Position numbers and translations under genes: made by a program. 64,000 nt of DNA from Pseudobdellovibrionaceae bacterium. Lineage in GTDB: Bacteria > Bdellovibrionota > Bdellovibrionia > Bdellovibrionales > Bdellovibrionaceae. Of the stretch, positions 42,842-51,539 are shown one piece after another. Within the stretch, counting starts at the first letter, position 1, and each line of letters opens with the position of its first letter. Below the pieces are notes generated by a model. That model saw nothing but the letters and a program-made list of their open reading frames with translations. It was not told the DNA's origin and searched no databases. The stretch covers positions 1-64,000 of the forward strand of contig JAKFYD010000005.1 of the NCBI GenBank assembly GCA_021731025.1. The letters are read 5' to 3'.

Positions 42842-43702
42842 CTAGATAGGGGGAACTGGACTTAGGGTATAGGTCTTTATTCCGGCTTGCTGCCGGTAGA
42901 TACAATGATTGTGTTTTTGGCAGAGGACTCTGAGGTTCTCGATGTCATCCGAGCCGCCAGCCCATTTGGGTTTGATATGATCGATGTGGAGATTCCATCT
43001 ACTTCCGCAAAGTCTTTGAGTATAAGGATCTTTGTGCTGACAACATTGGTCTCTTTGGAGAACTTGTTTCTTTACTGCCACGGTGGCAGTGGGACCTTCT
43101 TTTTGTTTAATAAATTTATCTGAAAGATATTTGATGAGTGTGGGTAAATCATTTGATTGCGTAGCATTTGAGGCAAGGTCTTTCGCTTTTTGAAAGGATT
43201 CCCATTGCTCCTTGGTGAGTGTAGCTTCAAATCTTACGCTCCCATCTTTTTGATGAATTACCTTGGTGTTAACTTTAATCTTAAGATCAAGTTCTTTTGC
43301 GATAAGGATCTGGGATTCATTAACGGTCTTATCACTGATCTTTGCAATTAAACTTCGCTTTTGGTCTGGGGTAACCTTCGTCGTTTGACTCTTCTCTCGA
43401 AAGGCTTTTTGGAGCAGGGTAGTTTGAGATAAATTAATTTCACCTGATTCTATTTTAGTCGTAAGCTTTGGCTCAACAGCTAATAACCTTGCTGCATCAA
43501 TTCTTCTTTGCGCAGATCCTCCGGGATAACCACATTCTTTAACCAGATAATCATAGAGATTTGCATAATTGTAATCTAAGTAAAGTTTTCTTCTGTCAGC
43601 TTCGCTAATATGTTCAATCACAATTGCCAAAAGTTTATTCTCTGCTCGAGCTAGAGATTTAATCTTCTGATCCAACTCTTTATTATTTAATTTTGACATC
43701 AT
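42842..43702 (-). CDS. HNH endonuclease, copy 1 of a duplicated unit
   Basis: The C-terminal half has the HNH nuclease site: CQHKDPYTQRLCGSRW, NLHIDHIKPKWAGGSDD, NLRVLCQKHN, with a zinc-type Cys pair. The N-terminal ~190 residues are helical DUF222-like sequence (KSLARAENKLLAIVIEHI, GSAQRRIDAARLL). It is near-identical over its first ~265 residues to the gene at 55311, diverging only after LCQKHN. The ATG at 43702 sits behind GAGGTG. It separates murB from ftsQ inside the dcw cluster. Such genes spread within Bdellovibrio-type genomes; homing activity has not been shown here. Confidence 0.88.
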   Translation of the reverse strand: MMSKLNNKELDQKIKSLARAENKLLAIVIEHISEADRRKLYLDYNYANLYDYLVKECGYPGGSAQRRIDAARLLAVEPKLTTKIESGEINLSQTTLLQKAFREKSQTTKVTPDQKRSLIAKISDKTVNESQILIAKELDLKIKVNTKVIHQKDGSVRFEATLTKEQWESFQKAKDLASNATQSNDLPTLIKYLSDKFIKQKEGPTATVAVKKQVLQRDQCCQHKDPYTQRLCGSRWNLHIDHIKPKWAGGSDDIENLRVLCQKHNHCIYRQQAGIKTYTLSPVPPI

Positions 43703-43915
43703 ATTCACCTCACAAACTATATAACATGCATTTTAAAAGCCAATTTCAGAGGGAAATTAGAGGTGAAAGAGAAAAATAAACTCAACTAAAAAACGCAACT
43801 CAGACGCTCATAAAAGATCAACATTGAAATGAAAACATTCGAGCAAGAAGCGCCGAACCTTATAAACAAAATCCTAGTTACACGACCACTGCAAATTCAA
43901 AAACTCAGTCAAGAA
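42886..43915. mobile_element. HNH unit copy 1 (gene plus conserved leader)
   Basis: Similarity to the unit at 55383-56408 runs from inside the HNH 3' end, through the gene, and about 200 bases beyond its start into non-coding DNA, to near AAAATCCTAGTTACACG. By eye identity is roughly 85-90 percent. No terminal inverted repeats or target duplications are evident. The 195 bases between the regulatory stem and murB contain no gene. Confidence 0.65.
43704..43767 (-). promoter_or_regulatory. anti-SD/SD stem before HNH copy 1
   Basis: In the HNH message TTCACCTC (43767-43760) is the exact complement of GAGGTGAA (43711-43704), which is the ribosome binding site 5 bases before the ATG. Pairing would hide the site. 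The intervening 48 bases are AU-rich. The same arrangement stands before copy 2 with one more base pair. Confidence 0.65.
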
Positions 43916-43962
43916 AATAATTTATTTAAATAAAGAAAACCCCGCCATCTGGCAGTAAAAAA

Positions 43963-44880
43963 TCACCATCGCCCTAAACGCACAACCTCAGTCTGCAACT
44001 CGACTGCTTCTTTATCCTGCACAGTCCTCTTAACATGCTCAATGACCTGCGAAATTTCCGCCGCTCGCGCCTGTCCCAAGTTCACAATAAAATTCGCATG
44101 TTTCAACGAAACCTGAGCATCACCAATCTGGAATCCCTTCAAGCCACAGCGGTCAATCAACTGCGCAGCTTTGTGACCAACAGGATTCACAAACACCGAA
44201 CCACAACTCGGTTTATCCAGAGGCTGTTTAGAAAATCGCACTCGATTAGCCTCACGCACTTTCACCAAAACATCGGCGTCAACTTCATAGGGCCAAGAAA
44301 AATGCACTCGAGTCACTAGCCCTGGCTGCCATCCCCGAGAATGCCGATACGTCCACTGCACTTCATCATCAGCAAAAACTTGCGGCTGCCACGCAACAGG
44401 ATCTTTCACCACTTCAATCGAGTGAACAATCTCGCCGAACTCGCGCGGGCTCAAGGCCTCGGCAACCCCGGCGTTCATTACGACTCCGCCGCCGACATCG
44501 CCGGGAAGTCCCGCTAAAAAAAGCGCTGGTGCTAATTTGTGTTTTAAAAATATCTTCAGCAATTCCATTTTCGAAGTTCCAGCCAGCGCGGCAAAACGAA
44601 GAATTTTTTTTCCATCCTGCTCGACAACACTTTCACCGGAAACGCCGCTGAAGTTTTTAAGTCCAATCACCAAACCTTCGACGCCCTTGTCGGAAATCAA
44701 AACATTTGTTCCTCCACCCAAAAAAATAACTGGAATCTGCTTTTGCAGAGCCCAACTCCAAGCTTGCTGAATTTCTTTTTCATTTGAAGGTAAACAAAAA
44801 TAATCTGCGGGACCACCGACGAGCCAAGATGTGAATGAAGCTAAAGAACGATTTTCTTCTATGAAAGCGGGTCGGCTCAA
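43963..44880 (-). CDS. murB: UDP-N-acetylenolpyruvoylglucosamine reductase (MurB)
   Basis: FAD enzyme that makes UDP-MurNAc. N-terminal FAD motif LGGGTNVLISDKGV, GLPGDVGGGVVMNAG, proton-donor Ser in KPSCGSVFVNP, and final LQTEVVRLG with the catalytic Glu. At 305 residues it resembles type II MurB. The start is TTG at 44880 behind GGGAAGG, and the last bases of the unbroken murC frame end 3 bases before it, showing that murC formerly (or actually) read through to that point. Confidence 0.94.
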   Translation of the reverse strand: MSRPAFIEENRSLASFTSWLVGGPADYFCLPSNEKEIQQAWSWALQKQIPVIFLGGGTNVLISDKGVEGLVIGLKNFSGVSGESVVEQDGKKILRFAALAGTSKMELLKIFLKHKLAPALFLAGLPGDVGGGVVMNAGVAEALSPREFGEIVHSIEVVKDPVAWQPQVFADDEVQWTYRHSRGWQPGLVTRVHFSWPYEVDADVLVKVREANRVRFSKQPLDKPSCGSVFVNPVGHKAAQLIDRCGLKGFQIGDAQVSLKHANFIVNLGQARAAEISQVIEHVKRTVQDKEAVELQTEVVRLGRW

Positions 44881-44882
44881 AA

Positions 44883-45077
44883 TTACCTTCCCTTAAGTTG
44901 CGTCAGGATTTCGAGACCCAGTTTCCACCCGTCACCCGCTCCTAAAGTTAAAAAAACGTCTCCTGTTTTGAGCTCAGTCATGATCGAACTGGCCGCTGCA
45001 TCCACCTTCTTCAAATGTCGAGCCCCAGGATGAGAAATTCCTTCCAAAAGCTTTTCCGCGGTAATTCCCGGAATGGG
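44883..45077 (-). pseudogene. murC: detached C-terminal 64 codons of murC
   Basis: Directly behind the in-frame TAA at 45078-45080 the same frame continues without a further stop: PIPGITAEKL, EGISHPGARHL, ELKTGDVFLTLGAGD, LEILTQLKGR, ending in TAA at 44883. This is the normal MurC C-terminus (LTLGAGD being the conserved family motif). A single base change (for example TAA from AAA) accounts for the interruption. No ATG start with a ribosome site in this segment makes independent translation of a full C-terminal piece likely. Confidence 0.8.
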
Positions 45078-46274
45078 TTACTCCCCAGCGGGATAAATAT
45101 CAGTCATAAAAAGCACATCCGCTAAACTAAAACAGTCTAAAAATTCTTTCCAACAGTTCTGGGTACGCGAATAGCGATGAGGCTGAAAGTAAACCACCAA
45201 GCGGCGATCAGGATATTTTTCCTTGAACGCGCCAAGAACGGCCAAAATCTCCGTAGGATGATGACCATAATCATCATAAACTGATATTTGTTTATGTTCA
45301 CCTTTAAACTGAAATCTTCGATCAACGCCTTGGTACTGAGCAATTCCACTTTCAACTTCACCCGGCATTAAACCGGCGCTCAGTGCAGCTAAAGCGGCCG
45401 CTGTCGCATTCAAGGCATTATGTCGTCCTGGAAGCTGCAACTGCAAACGCCCTAGCAAATAACCCCGCTCGGTTGGTTTTTGGCTAGTCTTAAAGAAAGT
45501 TTCTTTCTGAAAAAATTGGTAGCTTCCCTTTTCCCCATCTAAAACAATGTCATTTCTTTCATCAAAACCATAAAATACAATTCGCTTTGGAAAATTTTCG
45601 AACAGCTTACGCGTTGAGGGATCATCACCACAAACAATGGTGATCCCATAAAAAGGCACTCTTAAAGCAAAATCATAAAAACTCTGCTGCAGATTTTGGA
45701 AACTTTTAAAATGATCCAAATGATCGGAATCAATGTTGGTAATGATCGCAATTTCTGGAGAGAGCTTGTGAAAACTTCCATCGCTCTCGTCCGCTTCTGC
45801 AATCAACCATTCTCCGGTGCCCCAGCGCGCTGTCGAATCAATCAGATCAAACCGACCGCCGATAAAAATCGTTGGGTTCTGTTCCGCGTGATAAAAAATC
45901 GAAGACACCATACTGGTGGTCGTCGTTTTACCATGAGTTCCCGCGACTGCAATTCCTCGTTTCGAGCGCATGATTTCCGCTAAGGCTTCAGCTCGCGGAA
46001 TTAAGGGAATCTTCAAAGCCCTCGCCGCTGCCAACTCGGGATTAGCCAACGAGACAGCACTGGAATAAACTACCACGTCAGCGTCACCAAGGTTTTTAGC
46101 ATCGTGACCTTGATAAATTTTTACGCCAATTTTTTTCAAACGGAGAGTGTTCGCATTTTCAGCAAGATCACTTCCGGAGACCTGCGCTCCCATATTGTGC
46201 AAAAGCTCGGCAAGTCCACACATACCGATGCCACCCACTCCCACAAAATGAAATTTTGCTAATTGTAACTTCAT
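45078..46274 (-). CDS. murC: UDP-N-acetylmuramate-L-alanine ligase, cut short by in-frame TAA
   Basis: This ligase adds L-Ala to UDP-MurNAc. N-terminal UDP-binding GVGGIGMCGLAELL, the ATP P-loop AGTHGKTTTTSM, ITNIDSDHLDHF, LPGRHNALNATAAALA and YDDYGHHPTEILA are intact. The frame stops at 398 residues after MTDIYPAGE, whereas MurC is usually 455-490 and the missing C-terminal ~64 residues follow directly in the same frame. The reaction is essential and no second murC is seen here, so this is either a sequence error, readthrough, or a tolerated truncation. Its start overlaps the murG stop. Confidence 0.9.
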   Translation of the reverse strand: MKLQLAKFHFVGVGGIGMCGLAELLHNMGAQVSGSDLAENANTLRLKKIGVKIYQGHDAKNLGDADVVVYSSAVSLANPELAAARALKIPLIPRAEALAEIMRSKRGIAVAGTHGKTTTTSMVSSIFYHAEQNPTIFIGGRFDLIDSTARWGTGEWLIAEADESDGSFHKLSPEIAIITNIDSDHLDHFKSFQNLQQSFYDFALRVPFYGITIVCGDDPSTRKLFENFPKRIVFYGFDERNDIVLDGEKGSYQFFQKETFFKTSQKPTERGYLLGRLQLQLPGRHNALNATAAALAALSAGLMPGEVESGIAQYQGVDRRFQFKGEHKQISVYDDYGHHPTEILAVLGAFKEKYPDRRLVVYFQPHRYSRTQNCWKEFLDCFSLADVLFMTDIYPAGE

Positions 46275-47374
46275 CCATCGCCCATTTGGTTCAAAAGCAA
46301 ATCAGCAATTCGATCTGCTGCCTTGGGTTGGTAAAACATTTTCACTTTGTTTTCAAAGGATTTTAATTGATTGGGATCTTTGGATAACTTTTGGATTCTT
46401 TCGATCAGAGTTTCTTTTGTTAAATCTTTTTGCAAAAGCATATCGGCTGCAGCAGCATCCACTAAAGCCTGAGCATTTTTTAACTGGTGATCATCAGCAG
46501 CCCAAGGCAAAGGAATAAAGAGCGCTGCTTTTCTACAAGCGGCAATTTCAGCAACAGTACTAGCTCCTGCACGGCAAATCACCAAGTCAGCCCAAGCGTA
46601 TTGCTTTTCCATATCGTGCAAGTACTCAAACACTTCCACTTGCTGTTGATCTTTGTATTTTTCTTTGATCTCTGCAAAATCCAAAGGCCCTGTTTGATGA
46701 ACAAATTTAATATTCTTTCTCCACTCGAACCCCGTAAGAATAGCTTCGGAAACAGCTTGATTGATGGCGCGAGCGCCCTGACTGCCACCAAACACCAGCA
46801 CGTGAAAAAATTCTTGCGAAGACTGTGGCCTTCGTCCCACATTTTCTAAAATATCCCGCACCGGCAAACCAACGATTTCAACTTGGCGAGAATGCAGAAA
46901 TTTTTTGGCGTCGGCAAAGACAATAAAGCTGCGGCGAACGAAACGGGACAACCACCGATTTGTTAAACCAGGAACGGCATTGGGTTCCCACAGACTTGCT
47001 CGAAAACCCAAAAGCGTCGAGATCAAAACAAAGGGGCCCGAAGCATAACCACCAACACCTAAAACAGCTTGAGGCTTTAGATCAAAAAGCAAGGCCGCTG
47101 CTTGCACAAAAGACCAAGGAAGTTTCAACAGAGTTGTCAGTTTTTTAAAATAAGATCCCGCATAGTTCAGCTTCCCCACATTGAGAGTGTGCAAGGGCCA
47201 GCCCTCACGCGGAATGATTTTTGTTTCAAGGCCCTGAGCTGTTCCTACGAAATGAATGTCGATATCGGGATCTTTGCGAAGCAAAGCTCGCGCAATAGCT
47301 ACGGCCGGGTAGATGTGTCCTCCGGTACCGCCGCCAGCGATAACAATTTTTTTGCGAGCTTTTACTTGATCCAT
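46271..47374 (-). CDS. murG: UDP-GlcNAc transferase to lipid I (MurG)
   Basis: Peripheral membrane GT-B enzyme that makes lipid II. Gly-rich loop IAGGGTGGHIYPAVAIA near the N-terminus, GVGGYASGPFV, LVFGGSQGARAIN and the donor-site CRAGASTVAEIAACRKAALFIPLPWAADDHQ are all typical. I use ATG 47374, giving 367 residues; a TTG at 47392 would overlap ftsW by 11 bases and is possible. It lies between ftsW and murC in the expected dcw order. Confidence 0.95.
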   Translation of the reverse strand: MDQVKARKKIVIAGGGTGGHIYPAVAIARALLRKDPDIDIHFVGTAQGLETKIIPREGWPLHTLNVGKLNYAGSYFKKLTTLLKLPWSFVQAAALLFDLKPQAVLGVGGYASGPFVLISTLLGFRASLWEPNAVPGLTNRWLSRFVRRSFIVFADAKKFLHSRQVEIVGLPVRDILENVGRRPQSSQEFFHVLVFGGSQGARAINQAVSEAILTGFEWRKNIKFVHQTGPLDFAEIKEKYKDQQQVEVFEYLHDMEKQYAWADLVICRAGASTVAEIAACRKAALFIPLPWAADDHQLKNAQALVDAAAADMLLQKDLTKETLIERIQKLSKDPNQLKSFENKVKMFYQPKAADRIADLLLNQMGDG

Positions 47375-47381
47375 ATGGTTT

Positions 47382-48542
47382 CTAAGATCCAAACACTTTC
47401 CCCCGACGAACGGGCTTTAGTGTATCCGAGTCAATTGAGTTTTCAATATTAATAACTAGACCAAACAAGAAGCACAAACACAGCAGAGAACTTCCACCGT
47501 AACTAAGAAATGGCAAAGTGAGGCCCTTCGTTGGTACCAAGCCCAATGCAACACCCATGTTGATAAACACGGAAAAAGAAAAAATCAGAGCAAAGCCCAG
47601 AGCTAAACATTTGCGAAATGTGTCTTTCGCTTTGAAAGAAATTTGAAATGTTTTAAAAACGACAAAGCCGTAAAGAATAAGCAAAGTACAAAATCCAATG
47701 AAGCCGAGCTCTTCCCCGAAAACGGCCATGGTAAAATCCGTGTGGGCTTCCGGAAGAAAAAAAAGTTTGCCTTGTCCCTGACCTAATCCAACTCCAGTAA
47801 TCCCACCCGAGTGAAAGCTGAGCATACTCTGAATAACTTGAAAGCCTTTGTTGGCGGGATCAGACCATGGATCCAAAAAAGTCATAACCCGCGCTCGTCG
47901 ATAGGGAACAGTCATGACGAGAAAATAAAAAGCCGGAACGCTGACGACCAAAGCTGAAATAATATATTTCCAAGGAAGGCCAAAGGCGAACAACAAGCCC
48001 AGTCCCACAAGAATGATGATGGTGAAAGTTCCAAAATCAGGTTGTTTCAACAAAAGAAATAATGGAATTGCCAAAGCAAAGAACAATACAAATTTAGGAA
48101 TGCGGCTGAGAATATTTTCTTTTCGACAGAATAAACTCGCCACAAATAAAACAAAGCTGACTTTCAGAATTTCGGCCGGTTCGAAACGGTAACCTCCAGG
48201 GAGGTACAGCCATCGGTAAGCTCCGCCCACCCGAACTCCAAGGCCAGGAATAAAAGTTAAAGCAACACCGATAGCGCTGAAAGCCCAACAGACCCAAGCG
48301 TACTTTTCAATCCACCGCCATGGAGTATGAATGGTGAGCATCAGTATGGCAAAACCGGCAAAAGCAAATGTCAATTGTCGTTTAAAAAAGAACAGGCCAT
48401 CACCATAATTTTCGGTCGCAAGCACGTAACTGGAGCTGTAGACTTGCACAACTCCAATTCCTAAAAGAGCAATGATCGCTAGCAATAAGCTAGACGACAA
48501 TGACTTTATAACGCTTGATTCACTCAGCGTCGACCTCTTCAC
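47382..48542 (-). CDS. ftsW: lipid II polymerase FtsW
   Basis: SEDS-family membrane protein with about ten transmembrane helices; peptidoglycan glycosyltransferase of the divisome working with FtsI. Conserved segments include GGAYRWLYLPGGYRFEPAEILK, the loop with KQPDFGTFTII, LPEAHTDFTMAVFGEELGF and PFLSYGGSSLL. Length 386 residues. The start is GTG at 48542, which overlaps the upstream lipoprotein gene by 23 bases. It is in the usual position between murD and murG, apart from that lipoprotein. Confidence 0.95.
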   Translation of the reverse strand: MKRSTLSESSVIKSLSSSLLLAIIALLGIGVVQVYSSSYVLATENYGDGLFFFKRQLTFAFAGFAILMLTIHTPWRWIEKYAWVCWAFSAIGVALTFIPGLGVRVGGAYRWLYLPGGYRFEPAEILKVSFVLFVASLFCRKENILSRIPKFVLFFALAIPLFLLLKQPDFGTFTIIILVGLGLLFAFGLPWKYIISALVVSVPAFYFLVMTVPYRRARVMTFLDPWSDPANKGFQVIQSMLSFHSGGITGVGLGQGQGKLFFLPEAHTDFTMAVFGEELGFIGFCTLLILYGFVVFKTFQISFKAKDTFRKCLALGFALIFSFSVFINMGVALGLVPTKGLTLPFLSYGGSSLLCLCFLFGLVINIENSIDSDTLKPVRRGKVFGS

Positions 48543-48918
48543 TGGCCTTTTTATCTTTATCTTTATCTTTAGTGTTGGTTGTATTTGCTGTGTTAGGCGA
48601 AACAGTTTTACTAGGGCTTACAACGGCTTGCTTAGCCTTGGTCGCGCAACAGTAAACAATACCAAAAATGTCAGAAGCATTTTTGTAACTGGTAAAATTG
48701 TAATTCTTATTGAGGTCACATTTTTTCGCCATCTGTAAATTCAACTCGACGTCGATATCATTGTGATCATCGCCGTTCACAAATTCACAGTAATGGCCTG
48801 AAGATTGAGAGACTCGCTCTTTCTCAACTTGGCGTTGTTTATAGGCTGAAGAGCATCCAGAAAGGCCGGCCCACGCAAAGGCCATAGTCGCAAAAACACA
48901 GACTCGTTTGAAGTTCAC
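48520..48918 (-). CDS. small lipoprotein inserted between murD and ftsW
   Basis: Signal RVCVFATMAFAWAGLSGC with lipobox LSGC, then a ~75-residue domain with four Cys (GHYCEF, AKKCDL, IVYCCATK), and a charged Thr/Asn/Lys/Asp tail containing KDKDKDK encoded by a short AAAGAT repeat. No family is recognised. It shares the dcw transcript: 24 bases behind murD, overlapping ftsW by 23. A lipoprotein here is not part of the standard cluster and could assist envelope constriction; that is conjecture from position. Confidence 0.75.
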   Translation of the reverse strand: MNFKRVCVFATMAFAWAGLSGCSSAYKQRQVEKERVSQSSGHYCEFVNGDDHNDIDVELNLQMAKKCDLNKNYNFTSYKNASDIFGIVYCCATKAKQAVVSPSKTVSPNTANTTNTKDKDKDKKASEEVDAE

Positions 48919-48942
48919 TCATCCCTCCCTGGAATCAAATCT

Positions 48943-50331
48943 TCAATTAAATTTATTTACTATTTCTTTAAAATAGTCGCCTCTCTCTTCATAACTGTCA
49001 AACATATCAAAGCTAGAACATCCGGGAGATAGTAAAACGATGTCCCCGATCCTCGACTTTTGGTAAGCAATGAGTACGGCCTCTTCAAAAGTGCCGATCA
49101 GAAATGTTTCACTGAAATCTCCAAGATCTCGGTTCACTCTTTCTTTCGCTTCCCCGACCAGGATCAAAGTCTTAACTTTTCGCTTAACCAAATTGCGAAG
49201 GGGTTCGTAATTCAAGTTCGTATCCTTACCACCTGCAATCAGAATCACATTTTCTTCAAAAGTATCTAGAGCTCGCAAGACCGCGTGCACATTTGTAGCT
49301 TTGGAATCATTGAAAAACTGCACTCCACCCACTTTTCTAACGTACTCGATACGATGAGGTAAGCCTTTAAACACATTGATCACACCTTGGATAGCTGCAT
49401 GGGTTGCGCCGTGTTCACGACTAACCAACAGGGCCGCCATGATATTTTCAATAGAGTGTCGACCGCGCATTTTCATGCCCTTGATATTGTACACTTCGAT
49501 CTCGGGTCCTGTGCGCACACGAATTTCATCGCCGATGTTAACAGCTCCACCGATAGTCATGATTTGTTGCTCGAGGGCTTGCTTGCGAGAGAAGTAAAAA
49601 ATTCGTCCACGTTGAACTGTAGGATCTCGCGCCAGTTCAACCACGGCATTATCATCCGCATTTAAAATTGAGGTGGTCGCTTGATTTGTATTCTTAAAGA
49701 TTTTTCGTTTAGCGTTGATGTACTCTTCCATGGAGCGATAGCGATCAAGATGATTTTCTGCCAAGTTTGTGAAAATAATATTTTGTGGATTAAAGTTTTC
49801 ACAGTGTTCCAACATAAAACTAGAAACTTCAGCGATCACAACCTGCGCTTTTTCTTCGCTGCGCAGATAATCTGTCAAAGGCTTTTCGTTAGCGCCACCG
49901 ACCCAGGCTTTAATTCCTGATGCGGCCAGGAAGGCTTCGGTCAAACGAGCCACTGTGGTTTTACCGTTTGTTCCGGTAATACCGACGATAGGTTCTTTAA
50001 TAAAACCGGAAACAAATTCAAACTCGCCTGTGACTTTAATTCCTTGGCTACGAGCGTAGTCGAAAATTTTTAAATTCGAAGGAACTCCGGGACTTAAGAC
50101 AACAAGATCTTGTTGCAAGAAAATTTTTGGAGAATGACTGCCTAACTCAAATTTAATTGGCAAGCCTTCCAGTTGCTCCAGCTGCGCAGAGAGTTCCGGT
50201 TTTGATTTGTGATCTGTAACAGTCACTTGAGCTTGATGCTGAGTGAGAAGTTGCGAAAGTGCGACGCCTGTTTTTCCTAATCCAACAACTAAAATGCGTT
50301 TATCTTTTAACTCTGAAAGTTCCTTGTACAT
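48943..50331 (-). CDS. murD: UDP-MurNAc-L-Ala-D-glutamate ligase (MurD)
   Basis: Cytoplasmic Mur ligase adding D-Glu. N-terminal Rossmann ILVVGLGKTGVALSQLL, ATP loop GITGTNGKTTVARL, TNLAENHLDRY, and FNDSKATNVHAVLRAL with IAGGKDTNLN in the C-terminal domain are diagnostic of MurD. At 462 residues it has normal length. It follows mraY by 12 bases, as in most dcw clusters. Confidence 0.95.
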   Translation of the reverse strand: MYKELSELKDKRILVVGLGKTGVALSQLLTQHQAQVTVTDHKSKPELSAQLEQLEGLPIKFELGSHSPKIFLQQDLVVLSPGVPSNLKIFDYARSQGIKVTGEFEFVSGFIKEPIVGITGTNGKTTVARLTEAFLAASGIKAWVGGANEKPLTDYLRSEEKAQVVIAEVSSFMLEHCENFNPQNIIFTNLAENHLDRYRSMEEYINAKRKIFKNTNQATTSILNADDNAVVELARDPTVQRGRIFYFSRKQALEQQIMTIGGAVNIGDEIRVRTGPEIEVYNIKGMKMRGRHSIENIMAALLVSREHGATHAAIQGVINVFKGLPHRIEYVRKVGGVQFFNDSKATNVHAVLRALDTFEENVILIAGGKDTNLNYEPLRNLVKRKVKTLILVGEAKERVNRDLGDFSETFLIGTFEEAVLIAYQKSRIGDIVLLSPGCSSFDMFDSYEERGDYFKEIVNKFN

Positions 50332-50343
50332 GAAAACCTCTCT

Positions 50344-51420
50344 TTACCTTAATTTTAAGGTCGCCAAACTGAGCACGGCCAGTAAGATTGAAATAATCCA
50401 AAAACGAATAATGATTTTATTTTCTGTTAAGCCCTTCAACTCGAAATGATGATGAATGGGAGCCATTTTAAAAATTCTTTTTCCTGTTAACTTAAACGAA
50501 ATCACCTGGGTAATGACAGATAAGGCTTCGACAACAAATACTCCACCGATCAAAACCATCAGGAGTTCATTGTTAGTCAGCACAGCCATCATTCCTAAAA
50601 ATCCACCTAGACTCAAACTCCCAACATCACCCATGAAAACGGAAGCGGGATAAGAATTAAACCACAAAAATCCCAGCCCTGCCGCCACAACTGTCGCAGC
50701 TACAGGCGCGAGCTCCCCCGCACCGGCCACATGAGGAATTTGCAAATAGTTAGCAATGTTGAAGTGACCTGAAAAGTAGGCAAACATTCCTAGCGTTGCT
50801 GCCGAAATTATTACGGGCACAATCGCTAAGCCATCAAGACCGTCGGTTAAATTCACCGCATTGGCTGTTCCCACAACCACCAGGCCTGCAAACAAAACAT
50901 ATCCATAACCTAAATTAAACGAAAGAGTTTTGAAAAAAGGAACTGTCACCATCGTCGATAGCCCGAACCATTGGATGAGAATAAAAACAGCCAACATCGA
51001 AATCGAAAATTCACCGAGCAGTCGAACTTTACCCGAAAGACCTTTGCTATTTTTTTTGCTCACTTTCAAATAGTCATCGGCATAACCAATCAGTCCGAAA
51101 CCCCAGGTCACAATCAATGCAGCCCAAACCATTGGGTTTGAAATATCCATCCACAGCAAGCAGGGCACCAGAGTACTCAATAAAATCAACCCGCCACCCA
51201 TGGTCGGTGTGCCTGCTTTTTTCTTGTGATCCTGTGGACCATCTTCACGAATCGACTGGCCGAAGTGTTTTTCTTTTAAGCGACGAATAAAAATTGGTCC
51301 CCAAATCAAACAAAGAAAAAAGGCCGTGAAAAATGAAATGAAAGTTCGAACTGTTATGTAACGAAAAACATTCAGAACTGAAAAGTCGGACGCAAGCGAA
51401 TAAAGCCACTGATACAACAT
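50344..51420 (-). CDS. mraY: phospho-MurNAc-pentapeptide translocase (MraY)
   Basis: Polytopic membrane enzyme forming lipid I. Ten predicted transmembrane helices and the family motifs [46 protein letters not shown] and [11 protein letters not shown]. Length 358 residues. In the standard cluster murF directly precedes mraY; here about 5.5 kb of unrelated genes separates them, so mraY probably needs its own promoter in the 119 bases upstream, which also hold a repeat copy. Confidence 0.96.
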   Translation of the reverse strand: MLYQWLYSLASDFSVLNVFRYITVRTFISFFTAFFLCLIWGPIFIRRLKEKHFGQSIREDGPQDHKKKAGTPTMGGGLILLSTLVPCLLWMDISNPMVWAALIVTWGFGLIGYADDYLKVSKKNSKGLSGKVRLLGEFSISMLAVFILIQWFGLSTMVTVPFFKTLSFNLGYGYVLFAGLVVVGTANAVNLTDGLDGLAIVPVIISAATLGMFAYFSGHFNIANYLQIPHVAGAGELAPVAATVVAAGLGFLWFNSYPASVFMGDVGSLSLGGFLGMMAVLTNNELLMVLIGGVFVVEALSVITQVISFKLTGKRIFKMAPIHHHFELKGLTENKIIIRFWIISILLAVLSLATLKLR

Positions 51421-51515
51421 CTTATTCGTCTAACACAATTCGCGCGAATAAATCAACACAAAGTTTATAAGATTTTGAAATAACTGATGATTTCGTTGAT
51501 CATCGTGATCTGGCC

Positions 51516-51529
51516 GGGGTATCGGTCAC
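51516..51529 (+). repeat. solitary GGGGTATCGGTCAC repeat
   Basis: An exact copy of the repeat motif, 10 bases before the end of the gene at 51540 and between it and mraY. It shows that the RAYT-linked repeat is dispersed well outside the 12-14 kb region. Confidence 0.65.
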
Positions 51530-51539
51530 ACACTTTTAC

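Noticed and set aside
45078-45080. murC stop as recoded selenocysteine or pyrrolysine, or as an intein/intron boundary
   Set aside because: The codon is TAA, which is used for neither amino acid, and there is no inserted sequence: the flanking codons are contiguous in the protein family.
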